Below are positions 27,938 through 38,100 of a stretch of DNA of 64,000 bases, one piece after another. Numbering within the stretch: position 1 is the first letter of the stretch; every line of letters starts with the position of its first letter. The notes under the pieces were generated by a model that did no database searches, was not told where the DNA came from, and saw nothing but the letters and a program-made list of their open reading frames with translations. Origin of the DNA: Syntrophus gentianae (GTDB lineage Bacteria > Desulfobacterota > Syntrophia > Syntrophales > Syntrophaceae); contig NZ_FOBS01000007.1 in the NCBI RefSeq assembly GCF_900109885.1, forward strand, positions 1 to 64,000, given 5' to 3'. Position numbers and translations under genes: made by a program.

Positions 27938-29584
27938 TTACCGGGTCATGACGAGTCTCTGCTCGCCTCTGGGCACGTACCATTTGATGAAATTGTGACT
28001 GATGCCCAGCGGGGCCAGTTCGATTCCCCGGAAGCGGGCCTGAACGATGGGCAGGGAATCGGGGACGTAAAGAAAGGTGTAGGGCTGCTCTTCTGCCAGG
28101 ATTTCCTGAATCCGGTCATAGTATCTTTTCCGCTCCTTCAGATCGAAGGCGCCGCGTCCCTTTTCCAGGAGCCGGTCCACCTCTTCATTCTTAAAGGAGG
28201 TGAAATTCAATTCCTGGGGGCCGGTCTTGCTGGAATGCCAGACATCATAGAGGTCGGGGTCGAGGGGAATCGACCAGCCCAGGATCGTGGCGTCGAAGCG
28301 CCGTTTGTTGATGAAATCGTTGACAAAGGCAGCCCATTCCACGACGCGGATTTTGACGGAAATGCCGATTTCGGCGAGGCGGCGCTGAATGATTTCGGCA
28401 CACTTGGAGCGGACTTCGTTGCCTTGGTTGACCAGGAGTTCGAAGGCAAAGGGCTGGCCGTTCCTGTCTAGGATCCCGTCGCCGTTGGAGTCCCGCCAGC
28501 CGGCTTCGGCCAGCAGGGCACGGGCCTTTGCAGGATCGTGGGGAAAGAGCATGACCTTCGGGTTATAGGCCCAGGTCCCCGGCTTGAAGGGGCCGGTAGA
28601 GGGCTGTCCCAGCCCCAGCAGGACCCCCTGGATGATTTCCTCCTTGTCGATGGCCAGGGTCAGGGCCTGACGGACCCGTCGGTCGGCGAAGAGGGGATTT
28701 TTGAGATTGTAGCCGACGAAGGTATAGGTGAAGGAGAGATAGCGGAATTTGTTGTACTCCCGGTGGAACAGAGGGTTTTCCGTCTGCCGCGTGTATTGCA
28801 GCGGCGTCAGGCCCATCCGGTCAATGCCGCCGGCGCGCAGTTCCAGGAACATGGTGGCCATGTCCGGGATGATGCGCATAATGTAGCCGTCGATGTACGG
28901 CCTGCCTTCGAAATAGTCCGGATTGGAGACCAGGACGATTTTCTGACCGGTCACCCATTCCTTGAATTTGTAAGGCCCCGTCCCGATGGGTTTCCGGGCC
29001 AGGGGCGTTTTGGTGATGTCCTGCCCGGCCAGAAGATGCTTGGGAAGAATGGCGCTGCCCCAGCTCATCAGGGCGGGGGCAAAAGGCTTGTCATAGGAGA
29101 CCCGGAAGGTATGAGCGTCCAGTACTTCCGCCTTTTTTACCTTGAGAAAATCGCCGGCGTAGGCCGTGGGGGTTTTGGGATCGATGGTGAGCTGGTAGGT
29201 AAAGAGGACATCCTCGGCGTTAAAGGGGTGGCCGTCATGCCAGCGGATATTGGAACGGAGGTGGAAGGTGATGACCAGACCATCCGGGGAGATGTCCCAG
29301 GATTCGGCCAGATCGCCGATAATATTCAGATTCTTGTCGTATTTGACCAGTCCGTTGTAGATGAGACCGGCGATGTCGTGGGAGGTGGAGTCCGAAGAGA
29401 GCAGGGGAATCAGGTTGCTGGCGTCCCCGATGGATCCGTCGACGATGATGTCGCCGTAAGCCGGCGTTCCGGAGGACTGTTGCCGGGTTTTCTGGGGTTT
29501 TCCGTCGGTCGGGCTGCATCCGGCCAATCCGCCGGCAAGGATAAAAAGACCGATCAGAAGAAAGGATAAAAATGAGGATTTCAT
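27938..29584 (-). CDS. ABC-transporter solute-binding lipoprotein (DppA/OppA family)
   Basis: 548-residue substrate-binding protein for peptides, nickel or similar ligands (SBP_bac_5). A lipoprotein signal peptide ends LAGGLAGC with the lipidated cysteine near residue 23. Family segments include LAESWDISPDGLVITFHLRS, WHDGHPFNAEDVLFTYQ, GTGPYKFKEW, RRVRQALTLAIDKEEII and a C-terminal LPIVQARFRGIELAPLG. No permease or ATPase genes are adjacent, so its transporter partners lie elsewhere or it has another role. The ligand is not deducible. Confidence 0.92.
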   Translation of the reverse strand: MKSSFLSFLLIGLFILAGGLAGCSPTDGKPQKTRQQSSGTPAYGDIIVDGSIGDASNLIPLLSSDSTSHDIAGLIYNGLVKYDKNLNIIGDLAESWDISPDGLVITFHLRSNIRWHDGHPFNAEDVLFTYQLTIDPKTPTAYAGDFLKVKKAEVLDAHTFRVSYDKPFAPALMSWGSAILPKHLLAGQDITKTPLARKPIGTGPYKFKEWVTGQKIVLVSNPDYFEGRPYIDGYIMRIIPDMATMFLELRAGGIDRMGLTPLQYTRQTENPLFHREYNKFRYLSFTYTFVGYNLKNPLFADRRVRQALTLAIDKEEIIQGVLLGLGQPSTGPFKPGTWAYNPKVMLFPHDPAKARALLAEAGWRDSNGDGILDRNGQPFAFELLVNQGNEVRSKCAEIIQRRLAEIGISVKIRVVEWAAFVNDFINKRRFDATILGWSIPLDPDLYDVWHSSKTGPQELNFTSFKNEEVDRLLEKGRGAFDLKERKRYYDRIQEILAEEQPYTFLYVPDSLPIVQARFRGIELAPLGISHNFIKWYVPRGEQRLVMTR

Positions 29585-29640
29585 GAACCGGGAAGGTAGC
29601 TTAGAGAGACTCTTTTTGCAACAGAATTTCAGACGCCCTC

Positions 29641-31221
29641 CTACGAGAAGGCTCTCAGCAACATCGCGAGCCTTCCTTTTTTGTTCTTCAACCCCAGCTT
29701 GGACCGGATATTTTCCCGGTGAAATTCGATGACCCGTTGCTTCGCATTTAAAAGATCCGCGATTTCCTTCGAAGTCTTGCCCTCCTTCACCAGATAGGCA
29801 ATCTGGATCTCTTTCTTGGTGAGGTTCAAAAAACTCGACGTCAGTTTCTGGGTAAAGGGGGAAGCGATTTCCATGAGGTGGGCCTCCGCCATTTCGACAG
29901 ACCCCAGCTGGTCTTCGCGCAGGGGCGATTTCTTCAGCTTCTCGAGGTAGGGCAGGACCTGTTTCTGGATATTGGTCAGGAATCTTTCCTTTAATTCCTC
30001 CTGGTCCCTTTCCAGGGTATTGAGCAGGACCTTCAGGGTTGTATTGACTTCCATGAGATTCTGCGCCTTGATCCGCAATTCCCTTTCTCGATTGATCAAG
30101 GCCTCTTCGGCTCGCTTCCTTTCGGTAATGTCCTCCACGATCCCTTCCAGGTAGGCTGAGGTGCCATCCTGTCTGACCACTTTATGGATTGCCAGCTTCC
30201 CGATCATGATGTTTCCGTCCTTGCGGAGATAGGGCTGTTCGGCATAGAACCAGTCCTGCTGTTCCAGGGCGGCGAGCAGTTTGGCACGGTTTCGAGGATC
30301 GGCGTGAATCTGCGTGGCGGTATCCGTAATGGTTGAGATCACTTCTTCCCTCGATTCATAACCGAGCATGGCGGCATAGGCCTTGTTGATCCGCAGGAAT
30401 TTGCCTTCCAGGGTGGTTTGAAACATGCCGATCGAGGCATTTTCAAAGAGGTTCCGATACATGGCCTCGCTTTCCAAAAGGGCGTTTTCCGCCTTCTTAC
30501 TTTCCGTCCGATCGGTGATGGCCACAACAACGGAAAGCATCCGTCCCTGCTTATCGCGGTTCGATGCGGCTCTCACTTCTCCCCAGCGCAGGGTGCCGTC
30601 CTTCCGGATGAAATAGATTTCTTCGGTAAACCCGTTGATCTTACCGTTTTTCTGCTGAACAATCAGATTCTCGATCTGCTCGACGTAGTCCGGGTGAACG
30701 ATCTCCGTCGTCATCTGCCTGTCTTTCAGCTCTTCCCAGGTATAGCCGAGAAATTCAAGATAGTTGTCATTGACATGGCGATAATAGGCCTGCGGGTCAA
30801 GGTTGACAATCGCAATCCCTGCGTTCTCAAAAAGGGTCTGGTAAAGCGTCTCGCTTTCGTGAAGGGCCTTTTCCGCTTCTTTCAGCGGGGTAATATCCAT
30901 GATGGAGGCCACGCTTTTTTTTGTTCCCGGAATCATGGCCACGGTCATGTAGACATCATGGAGAAAGCCATGGCGGTCAACGAGCTTTAATTCGTATTTT
31001 TGGGGGACGGATTCCGGATCAATTCTTCTTCGCCTGTGGTAATCCATCAGACGTTCCAGATCTTCATCCAGAATAAGATCTCTCCAGCTTTTCTTTCCTT
31101 CGGTTTCTTCCCTGGTATAGTGAAGCAGCTTTTCAAATTCGGCATTGGCCAGCAGGATTGTGGTGTCCTCATCAAAAATCACGGTGGCGTTCCCGGTGTT
31201 TTCAAAGATGGTTTGATACAT
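29641..31221 (-). CDS. Triple-PAS regulator with LuxR-type helix-turn-helix
   Basis: 526-residue cytoplasmic sensor-regulator: three PAS domains (about 1-115, 125-245, 250-375), a coiled-coil linker (about 376-455) and a C-terminal LuxR/GerE DNA-binding domain with LTKKEIQIAYLVKEGKTSKEIA and KQRVIEFHRENIRSKLGLKNKKG. No kinase domain is present, so PAS sensing would act directly on DNA binding. The last ~277 residues are about 90% identical to those of the FIST-PAS regulator at 48296-50908. The start codon is uncertain because the first PAS domain begins at once and no strong ribosome-binding site is seen. Confidence 0.88.
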   Translation of the reverse strand: MYQTIFENTGNATVIFDEDTTILLANAEFEKLLHYTREETEGKKSWRDLILDEDLERLMDYHRRRRIDPESVPQKYELKLVDRHGFLHDVYMTVAMIPGTKKSVASIMDITPLKEAEKALHESETLYQTLFENAGIAIVNLDPQAYYRHVNDNYLEFLGYTWEELKDRQMTTEIVHPDYVEQIENLIVQQKNGKINGFTEEIYFIRKDGTLRWGEVRAASNRDKQGRMLSVVVAITDRTESKKAENALLESEAMYRNLFENASIGMFQTTLEGKFLRINKAYAAMLGYESREEVISTITDTATQIHADPRNRAKLLAALEQQDWFYAEQPYLRKDGNIMIGKLAIHKVVRQDGTSAYLEGIVEDITERKRAEEALINRERELRIKAQNLMEVNTTLKVLLNTLERDQEELKERFLTNIQKQVLPYLEKLKKSPLREDQLGSVEMAEAHLMEIASPFTQKLTSSFLNLTKKEIQIAYLVKEGKTSKEIADLLNAKQRVIEFHRENIRSKLGLKNKKGRLAMLLRAFS

Positions 31222-31493
31222 GGTCTTGGACTCAATTGCTCTTTCTTAATCTTATTCCATGGGGCGCGCGTTTCATCCCACAGTAGCTAAAATTTGTCAC
31301 GTTAAAATTAAAAATTCTTATCAGAAAAAGGAACGGTCTCTTCGCCTTTATCCCAGTTTTTTGCTGGAATATGTTCCGTAATCTAACCGTGTTGTAATAT
31401 TCGCACAATATGAAAGGATAGAGCCCATCCGGCGAGACATGAAGGGCATGACCCTGTCGCTCAGGGGATATTTAAAAAAGGAGGAAACGGAAC

Positions 31494-31694
31494 ATGGCTG
31501 CGAAGGAAAGAACCACTGGAAAGGACAAAATCCTGCGAATGCGAAAAAGTAGATTCTTCGGTTTCACCAACGCAATCCTGAGCAATACGACGGTTTATTT
31601 GAATCCTTGTACGGAAAACAATAGCAGTTTTTCTGTCGAAGAGATGGCCCTGTTCGCCGCTGTGACGAAAAACTTCAGCAACAAGAATTCATAG
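31494..31694 (+). CDS. Small hypothetical protein
   Basis: 66-residue frame with a very good ribosome-binding site (AAGGAGG nine bases before ATG). The N-terminus is basic (MAAKERTTGKDKILRMRKS), the rest neutral and Asn/Ser-rich (FTNAILSNTT, FAAVTKNFSNKNS). No signal peptide, membrane helix or known motif. It stands alone between minus-strand genes, so it has its own promoter if real. Confidence 0.5.
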   Translation: MAAKERTTGKDKILRMRKSRFFGFTNAILSNTTVYLNPCTENNSSFSVEEMALFAAVTKNFSNKNS

Positions 31695-31714
31695 GATACG
31701 GAAGGAGCCTCTTC

Positions 31715-32995
31715 TTAATTCCTGAATATCCAATGCTCCATCAGAAGTACGGCTGTAATCCCCACCACAAAACCATTTCCGAGGATTGGTCGCAGGACGG
31801 CCGGCAGACCGGAAAGAAAGGCTGCCGGCAGAAAGGCAGTGATCGTGGCCAGCATGAGCGGCAGGCCGATGATCAGGCCGTCCGATAACTGGAATTCCTC
31901 GATGGACTCAAAGAGCATCATCAGGCCCGCCGAGATTTGCGAAGAGAGAATGTAGATCAGAATCGTTCCCACCACAATAGACGGGACACCGGAAAGAAAA
32001 CCGATGGCTGCCGGGGAAAAGGACATCAGGAGAAGCAGAGCAGCCGTCGGCATCATGGCAACCCGGGAGGCACAGCCGGTGGCAGCGATCACCCCGGGAC
32101 TGAGAGAATAATTTACCGGTCCGATCACCCCGAAAAAACCAGACAGCATATTCGACAGCCCCGTGACCAGGATTCCGCGATTGATCCGCTTTTCCGCATC
32201 AGCAGGCTTCAACAGCTCATTCATGGACTGGATGGAGCCCAGGTCGTTGACAAATAATGCCAGAAAGCAAACCAGGAAGGAGATCAGGACCCCTGCATCG
32301 AAAGACAGCCCGAAGGTGAGGTGTTTAAAGAAGCCGGATACCGGCGGTAATTTGGGAATCTGTTCCGTCCCGAATGTGTCCGGAAAGAGCGCGAACCAGG
32401 CAAGACTTCCCGCCGCCATGGCCCAGATGATCAGGGTGGATTTCCAGACACCGGGAAGAAATCGGTTTGCAGCAAAGAGGGTGAATACCAGGGCCAGGGA
32501 AAAGAGGACGTGAGCAAGGGGGCTCGCCGGCTCCGTAACGGCTGTAATCAGGTTTACAAGCGATGGAGCCAGCGTAAAGGCAATCAGGATCAGGACAACG
32601 GCTACGACTCTGGGGCTGAAGAGCTTCTTCGGGTAACTCAGCATACCCGTTGCACTGGCAAGGGAGAGAATCAGCCCTCCAAGGAGAATGGCAGAATAAA
32701 CCGTATCAGCAGGATGTCCCGCGCCGGAAAGAATCCCGACCAGCAGAATGGTGGATGGGCCGACGATCAGCGGCATCCGGTGTCCCAGGAATAGCTGCGC
32801 CATCAGAGAAACCGCCATGACGAACAGGAGTTTCTGCAGATAAACCATTTGGTCGAGGTAAGTGGCAAAATGGAATTCGCCGGTGATTTTCCCGAGGACA
32901 ATGATGGTGGGAAGCGTGATGGCAAACCACTGAAAACCATAGAGAAGAGTCTCTCCGAGAGGAGGCCGTTCATAGAGGCCATACTTGAATTGCAT
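31715..32995 (-). CDS. Nucleobase:cation symporter-2 (uracil/xanthine permease family)
   Basis: 426-residue polytopic permease. About 12-14 hydrophobic segments are visible. The N-terminus LGETLLYGFQWFAITLPTIIVLG and the TGLSNMLSGFFGVIGPVNYSLSPG region correspond to the family's signature helices, where the motif is normally NxGxxxxT-like; here it is NYSLSPG. It would import uracil, xanthine or another purine by proton symport. Substrate class is uncertain because the key motif departs from well-studied members. Confidence 0.85.
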   Translation of the reverse strand: MQFKYGLYERPPLGETLLYGFQWFAITLPTIIVLGKITGEFHFATYLDQMVYLQKLLFVMAVSLMAQLFLGHRMPLIVGPSTILLVGILSGAGHPADTVYSAILLGGLILSLASATGMLSYPKKLFSPRVVAVVLILIAFTLAPSLVNLITAVTEPASPLAHVLFSLALVFTLFAANRFLPGVWKSTLIIWAMAAGSLAWFALFPDTFGTEQIPKLPPVSGFFKHLTFGLSFDAGVLISFLVCFLALFVNDLGSIQSMNELLKPADAEKRINRGILVTGLSNMLSGFFGVIGPVNYSLSPGVIAATGCASRVAMMPTAALLLLMSFSPAAIGFLSGVPSIVVGTILIYILSSQISAGLMMLFESIEEFQLSDGLIIGLPLMLATITAFLPAAFLSGLPAVLRPILGNGFVVGITAVLLMEHWIFRN

Positions 32996-33271
32996 ATCGG
33001 GGATGTCCTTTTCATAATATATCCATCAACAGATGGGATGCAGATTCTATAACACAATCCCCTATGAATTTTTGCTATAAATCGTACCCGATCCGCCATC
33101 TCCATGCAGGAAGACGGACATCGCTTTCTTCCTGGAGATTTCCGGATAAAATAAGTTGACTATTGTGATTGTGACGTCATAGAAAGGAGAAAACAGAAGC
33201 GGTATTCTCTGTAATCGTTGAAATTTAAAACTATATAAGGACTTCCGTCATCATCCCGGATACGATTCCCT

Positions 33272-34990
33272 ATGAAAAACATGACAAAAAACGCAACGGT
33301 CCTTCTCCGGAGGGAAATTCCACCCCTAAAATCCCGCAACATGCGCATCGCCGGCGAAGTGCAGCACAAGCATTCCTGGCCCACAACCCCCGGGGCATTT
33401 TTCCGGATCTATAAAGATGAACCCCTTTCCCTGGAAATGACCTTCCCGGAAGGAAACCCTTCCTATCGGGTCATGCTCTATACAAATCTGCTGGGGACGT
33501 CAGAGGAGTGGGGTGAGATCGAATTCCGCAATAATCTGTCCGGAAACTATACCCTTTCGGTATTCCCGTCGAAATGCGGAATCTTTCTCTTCAAAATCAA
33601 GTATTCTCCGGACAACGGGAAGACGTGGTACTGGGACCGATGTCCAGTCGCCAAAGTCATCGTCGATCCGGAGGTTGCCAAGGACATCAGGATGTATACC
33701 ATGATCCCCAGTGTTTCCGGTCATATAGGGGACTGGATCTCTGCGCTGGATCACATCCGGGATCTTGGCTTCAACACGGTTCATCTCCTCCCCGTGACGA
33801 CGATGGATTATTCCGAAAGTCCTTATGCCGCCGCGGATCTTTTCAGCATCGATCCCTCCTTCCTCGATCCCTCCGATCCGAGGAACGGCCTCGATCAATT
33901 TGAAGCGTTTATCTGTGCGGCCCGTCAAAAAGGGATCAAGATCTGTGTGGATCTCGTCCTGAACCACCTCGGCATTTCCAGCCAGGTTGCCCGGCACTGC
34001 CCGGAATGGTTCATGGGGGATCACGACGAGCCCGATGGTCTCCTTCGGGCGGGCTGTTGGCACATGAACAAGTGGATCCGGTGGGAGGACCTGGGGGTCA
34101 TCCAGTATGATCAACCCGAACCAAGCATACGGGAGGAGCTGTGGTCATACATGAAGCGGTATGCCCTGTTCTGGGCGAACTATGCCGCCTATACCGGCGG
34201 AATGATCCGTCTCGACAATCTCCACTCCAGCCATCCGGGATTTATCGAGGAATTGATCCGCACCCTGCGCAGTGCCTATCCGGACCTTATCGTTCAGGCG
34301 GAATTCTTTTCCGATTCCAACACGCTTCTGAAAACTTCGGCCAAGTGCGAGCTCAATCTGCTGTTGGCCAATCCCTGGGAGCACCCCTTTGCCGAAAATC
34401 TGCGCGAATACCTGCGCTACCTTCACGAAATCAGCAGGAATATCCGTTTTCTCACCCCGATCACGACCCATGACACAGGTGCGCCGGCACAGTTGTATGG
34501 AACACCGGATGCCGCCGTGCCCCGTTATTTCACCCTGGCCCTCCTTGCCACGGGACAGACCGGCATGGTCCAGGGAACGGAACACGGCGCGCTCGAAAAG
34601 ATCGATTTTATCGGGCGAAAGCACTCCGTATCCTTTCCCACGCCTAACCGCCACAATGCCTTGATCCGGAAAATCAACAACCTTCTCCATAACTTCGCCC
34701 TCTTTCATGAGGGAGGGAACATCCGTTTCGTGGACCAGGGGCATGGCGCGCTTATTGCTGCCATCCGGGAAGGTCGGAAAAATCCCAAAGAAAAGTTTCT
34801 GCTTGTTTCAAATCTGGACACGGTTAATACTTATCAAATAACCTTTCCCCTGTCCGACATGCTGCTGCAGAAGGGCAGTTGTCGGCTGCAGGAGATGATC
34901 AAGGGCGAGACGATTCTCCTGGAAGACGGCAATGGCCTGGAGATTGAAGTGGAACCCTGCGGCCTGCGGGCTTATCGAATTTCATCGTGA
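33272..34990 (+). CDS. GH13-like alpha-amylase family protein
   Basis: 572-residue protein: an N-terminal beta-sandwich (about 25-145, ending YSPDNGKTWYWDRCPVAKVIVDP), a (beta/alpha)8 catalytic barrel (about 150-470) and a C-terminal beta domain. GH13 regions are present: CVDLVLNHLG (region I), MIRLDNLHSS with nucleophile Asp315 (II), VQAEFF with acid/base Glu344 (III) and TTHDTG with Asp401 (IV). All three catalytic carboxylates are intact. Resemblance in layout is to maltosyltransferases or glycogen-active enzymes. No glycogen genes are adjacent and no signal peptide is seen. The ribosome-binding site is weak. Confidence 0.8.
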   Translation: MKNMTKNATVLLRREIPPLKSRNMRIAGEVQHKHSWPTTPGAFFRIYKDEPLSLEMTFPEGNPSYRVMLYTNLLGTSEEWGEIEFRNNLSGNYTLSVFPSKCGIFLFKIKYSPDNGKTWYWDRCPVAKVIVDPEVAKDIRMYTMIPSVSGHIGDWISALDHIRDLGFNTVHLLPVTTMDYSESPYAAADLFSIDPSFLDPSDPRNGLDQFEAFICAARQKGIKICVDLVLNHLGISSQVARHCPEWFMGDHDEPDGLLRAGCWHMNKWIRWEDLGVIQYDQPEPSIREELWSYMKRYALFWANYAAYTGGMIRLDNLHSSHPGFIEELIRTLRSAYPDLIVQAEFFSDSNTLLKTSAKCELNLLLANPWEHPFAENLREYLRYLHEISRNIRFLTPITTHDTGAPAQLYGTPDAAVPRYFTLALLATGQTGMVQGTEHGALEKIDFIGRKHSVSFPTPNRHNALIRKINNLLHNFALFHEGGNIRFVDQGHGALIAAIREGRKNPKEKFLLVSNLDTVNTYQITFPLSDMLLQKGSCRLQEMIKGETILLEDGNGLEIEVEPCGLRAYRISS

Positions 34991-35103
34991 TCCGGGGGGG
35001 AGCCGGCCGTCATTCTGACTCTCTTCCGAAGTTGTAACAGCAAACTCAATTCCCAGACATAGCCGTTCCGGCTGAATCTTCAGGATGGCGGAGGAACAAG
35101 GGC

Positions 35104-38100
35104 ATGATTAGAGTAAAAATAGATGGCAGAAAGTATATTGCGAAGGACGGTGCGACCATCATCGATACGGCCCGGGCCGTCGGCATTGATATCCCTGCCT
35201 TGGGATACGACCCTCGTGTGAGTCCGCCGAGCGGTGTTGAAGCGGCCTTTGTGGAAGTGACCGAGGGGGGTAAAACGAGGTTCCTCTCGGCGACCTCGAC
35301 CCTGGTTCAGGACGGCATGGCCGTTCGTACGGACTCGGACGCCCTGCGGAACTACCGGAAAATTTATCTCCAGGCCCTTCTTCGCCATCATTACGGCGAT
35401 TGTGTGGCTCCCTGCGTCCTGCGATGTCCGGCCCATATCGACATTCAAAAATACATTTATTTCGTGGATTCCGGAAATTACCAGGAAGCCCTGGAGGTGA
35501 TCAAGGAGCGCAACCCCCTTCCCGCCGTCTGCGGACGGATTTGCCCGCACCCCTGCGAGACCGAGTGCCGCCGCAATGCCTTGGACGGTCCGGTCAATAT
35601 CAACGGGATCAAGCGGTTTGTTGCCGATTGGGATCGCTATCAGCCTTTTCCCTACCAGCCGGATTGCCAGCCGGATACTGGATTCCGGGTCGCCGTCGTC
35701 GGCGCTGGACCCGCAGGATTGTCCGCCGCCTGGTTCCTGAGACGAAAAGGCCACCAGGTGACCCTTTTCGAGATGCAGGAGGCCGCCGGCGGGATGCTGC
35801 GCTGGGGCATCCCCTTTTATCGACTGCCGGAAAAGGAACTCGATGAGGAAATTCAAGCCATTGTCGATCTGGGTGCTGAGATTCGATACAACAAAAAACT
35901 GGGCCGGGATTTCACCCTGGATTCCTTGAAAAAAGACGGCTACTCGGCTGTGTTCGTCGGACTAGGGGCGCAGAAGGCGACGGCCATCGGCGTGGAAGGG
36001 GAAAACCTGCCCGGCGTCCTGTCCGGTCTCGATTTTCTCGCCGGCCTTGCCCGAAACGAAAGACCGGAGCTGGGCCAGCGCGTCATCGTCCTGGGAGGCG
36101 GCAATACGGCCATGGATGCGGCCCGCAGCGCCGTACGGCTCGGCGCGAAGGATGTAACCGTCATCTATCGAAGGACGCGGCATGAAATGCCGGCACAGGA
36201 ACTGGAAGTCGAAGAAGCCCTTGAAGAGGGTGTTCATATGCAGTTCCTGACGGCGCCGGTTTCCATCGAGGCCTCGTCGGGGATGCTGCGCTTAAATTGC
36301 ATCCGGATGTCCCTCGGGGAACCGGATGCAAGCGGACGACGCAGGCCGGAGCCTGTCGCTGGTTCCGAATTTTCGATTCTGGCTGCCACCATCATCTCCG
36401 CGATCGGTCAGGCCGTAGACGGGGCCTGCCTGGGCAAGGAAGAACTGCTGAATTCCCGGGGACAGGTGGAAGCCGATCCGGTCACGCTTCAAACGGCCGT
36501 GCCCTGGGTTTTTTCCGGCGGGGATTGCGTGACGGGGCCCGACATCGCAATCGCCGCCATCGGCGCTGGACGGAGGGCGGCGGAGGCCATTGATCAGTAC
36601 CTTTTAAAAGGAATGGTTGAACAGCCGGAAGAGCCTTATACCTGCATGAAAGGGGAATGGCAAAGCCTTCCGGCAGAGGCGTTTGCCGACGTAGCTCTTC
36701 TAGACCGTCAGGAGATACCCGTCCATCCGCCCGAGGCGCGGATTCGGAATTTCGATGAAACCACGACGACCTGGAATCCGGAGAAGGCCATGGCCGAGGC
36801 CTCACGCTGTCTGTCCTGTGGCTGCACGGAACGGTACGAGTGCACCTTGAGAAATTATGCCACTCAATACGGCGTGACCTTCGAAGCTCTGGAGAAAACG
36901 ACCCCCTTGCCCATTGATGCGAATCACCCGATCATCACCCGGGACACGGGGAAGTGTATCCTGTGCGGCCTGTGTCTGAAGGTCTGCCGGGAAATGGAGG
37001 GTGTTTCGGCCCTGAGCTTCTATGAAACGAACAATGTGCTGACCATCGGGCCCAATGACCATCGCCCGCTGGATTTGACCACGTGTGTTGCCTGCGGTCA
37101 CTGCACCACGGTATGCCCGACCGGCGCCCTGACGCTGAAGCCAACGCTCCCCCACGTGTACCGGGCGATCCACGATCCGGAACTGACCGTAGTCGCTCAG
37201 ATTGCGCCGGCTGTCCGGGCGGCGTTCCGTGAATATTACGCGATCGATGCCGCCGATGTCATGCCGGTTTTGAGCGCGGGATTGAAGCAGCTCGGCTTTG
37301 ATTACGTATTCGATACCTGCTGGGCGGCTGATCTCACCATCATGGAGGAGGGCACGGAATTTCTCAGCCGTCTTGCCGAAGGCGGGGTCCTGCCCCAGAT
37401 TACCTCCTGCTGTCCTGCCTGGGTGAACTATTGCGAAAAGATGGCGCCGGACATCCTGCCCCATCTTTCTTCCTGTAAATCCCCGCAACAGATGTTCGGG
37501 GCCGTCATGAAGCAGTATTTCGCCAAGCAGCTCAATGTTCGGCCCGAGTTGCTCTATTTTGTCTCGATCATGCCCTGCAATGCCAAGAAATATGAGGCCA
37601 AGCGGCCGGAATTTCAAACAGACGGCATCCCCGACGTAGACATGGTCCTGACGACCAATGATGTCATCGCCATGTTCAGGGAAAGGCACATCGATCCCCA
37701 TGTCCTGTCGCCGGTTCCCCTCGATGATCTGTTCGGGAAAGTCAGCGGTGCGGGGATCATCTTCGGCGCCAGCGGCGGCGTGGCGGAGGCTGCCTTGCGC
37801 CTGGCGGCGGAGCGGGTAACGGGCAGACGTATGGAAGGCTTTGCCTATGAGGGCGTCCGGGGGCTCCAGGGCGTCAAGGAAACCACCGTGGTTCTTGGAG
37901 ATTCCCAGGTACGCCTGGCGGTGGTCAGTGGCTTGCAGAACGCCCAGAACCTGATCGACCGCATTCGTTCGGGAGACGCCCCCTATGACCTCATCGAAGT
38001 GATGGCCTGTCCCGGAGGCTGCATCAACGGGTCGGGGAATCCCGCTCCGCTTTTGACCAGCGACACGGAGCAGCGTCTCGATGTCCTCTATCGGCTCGAT

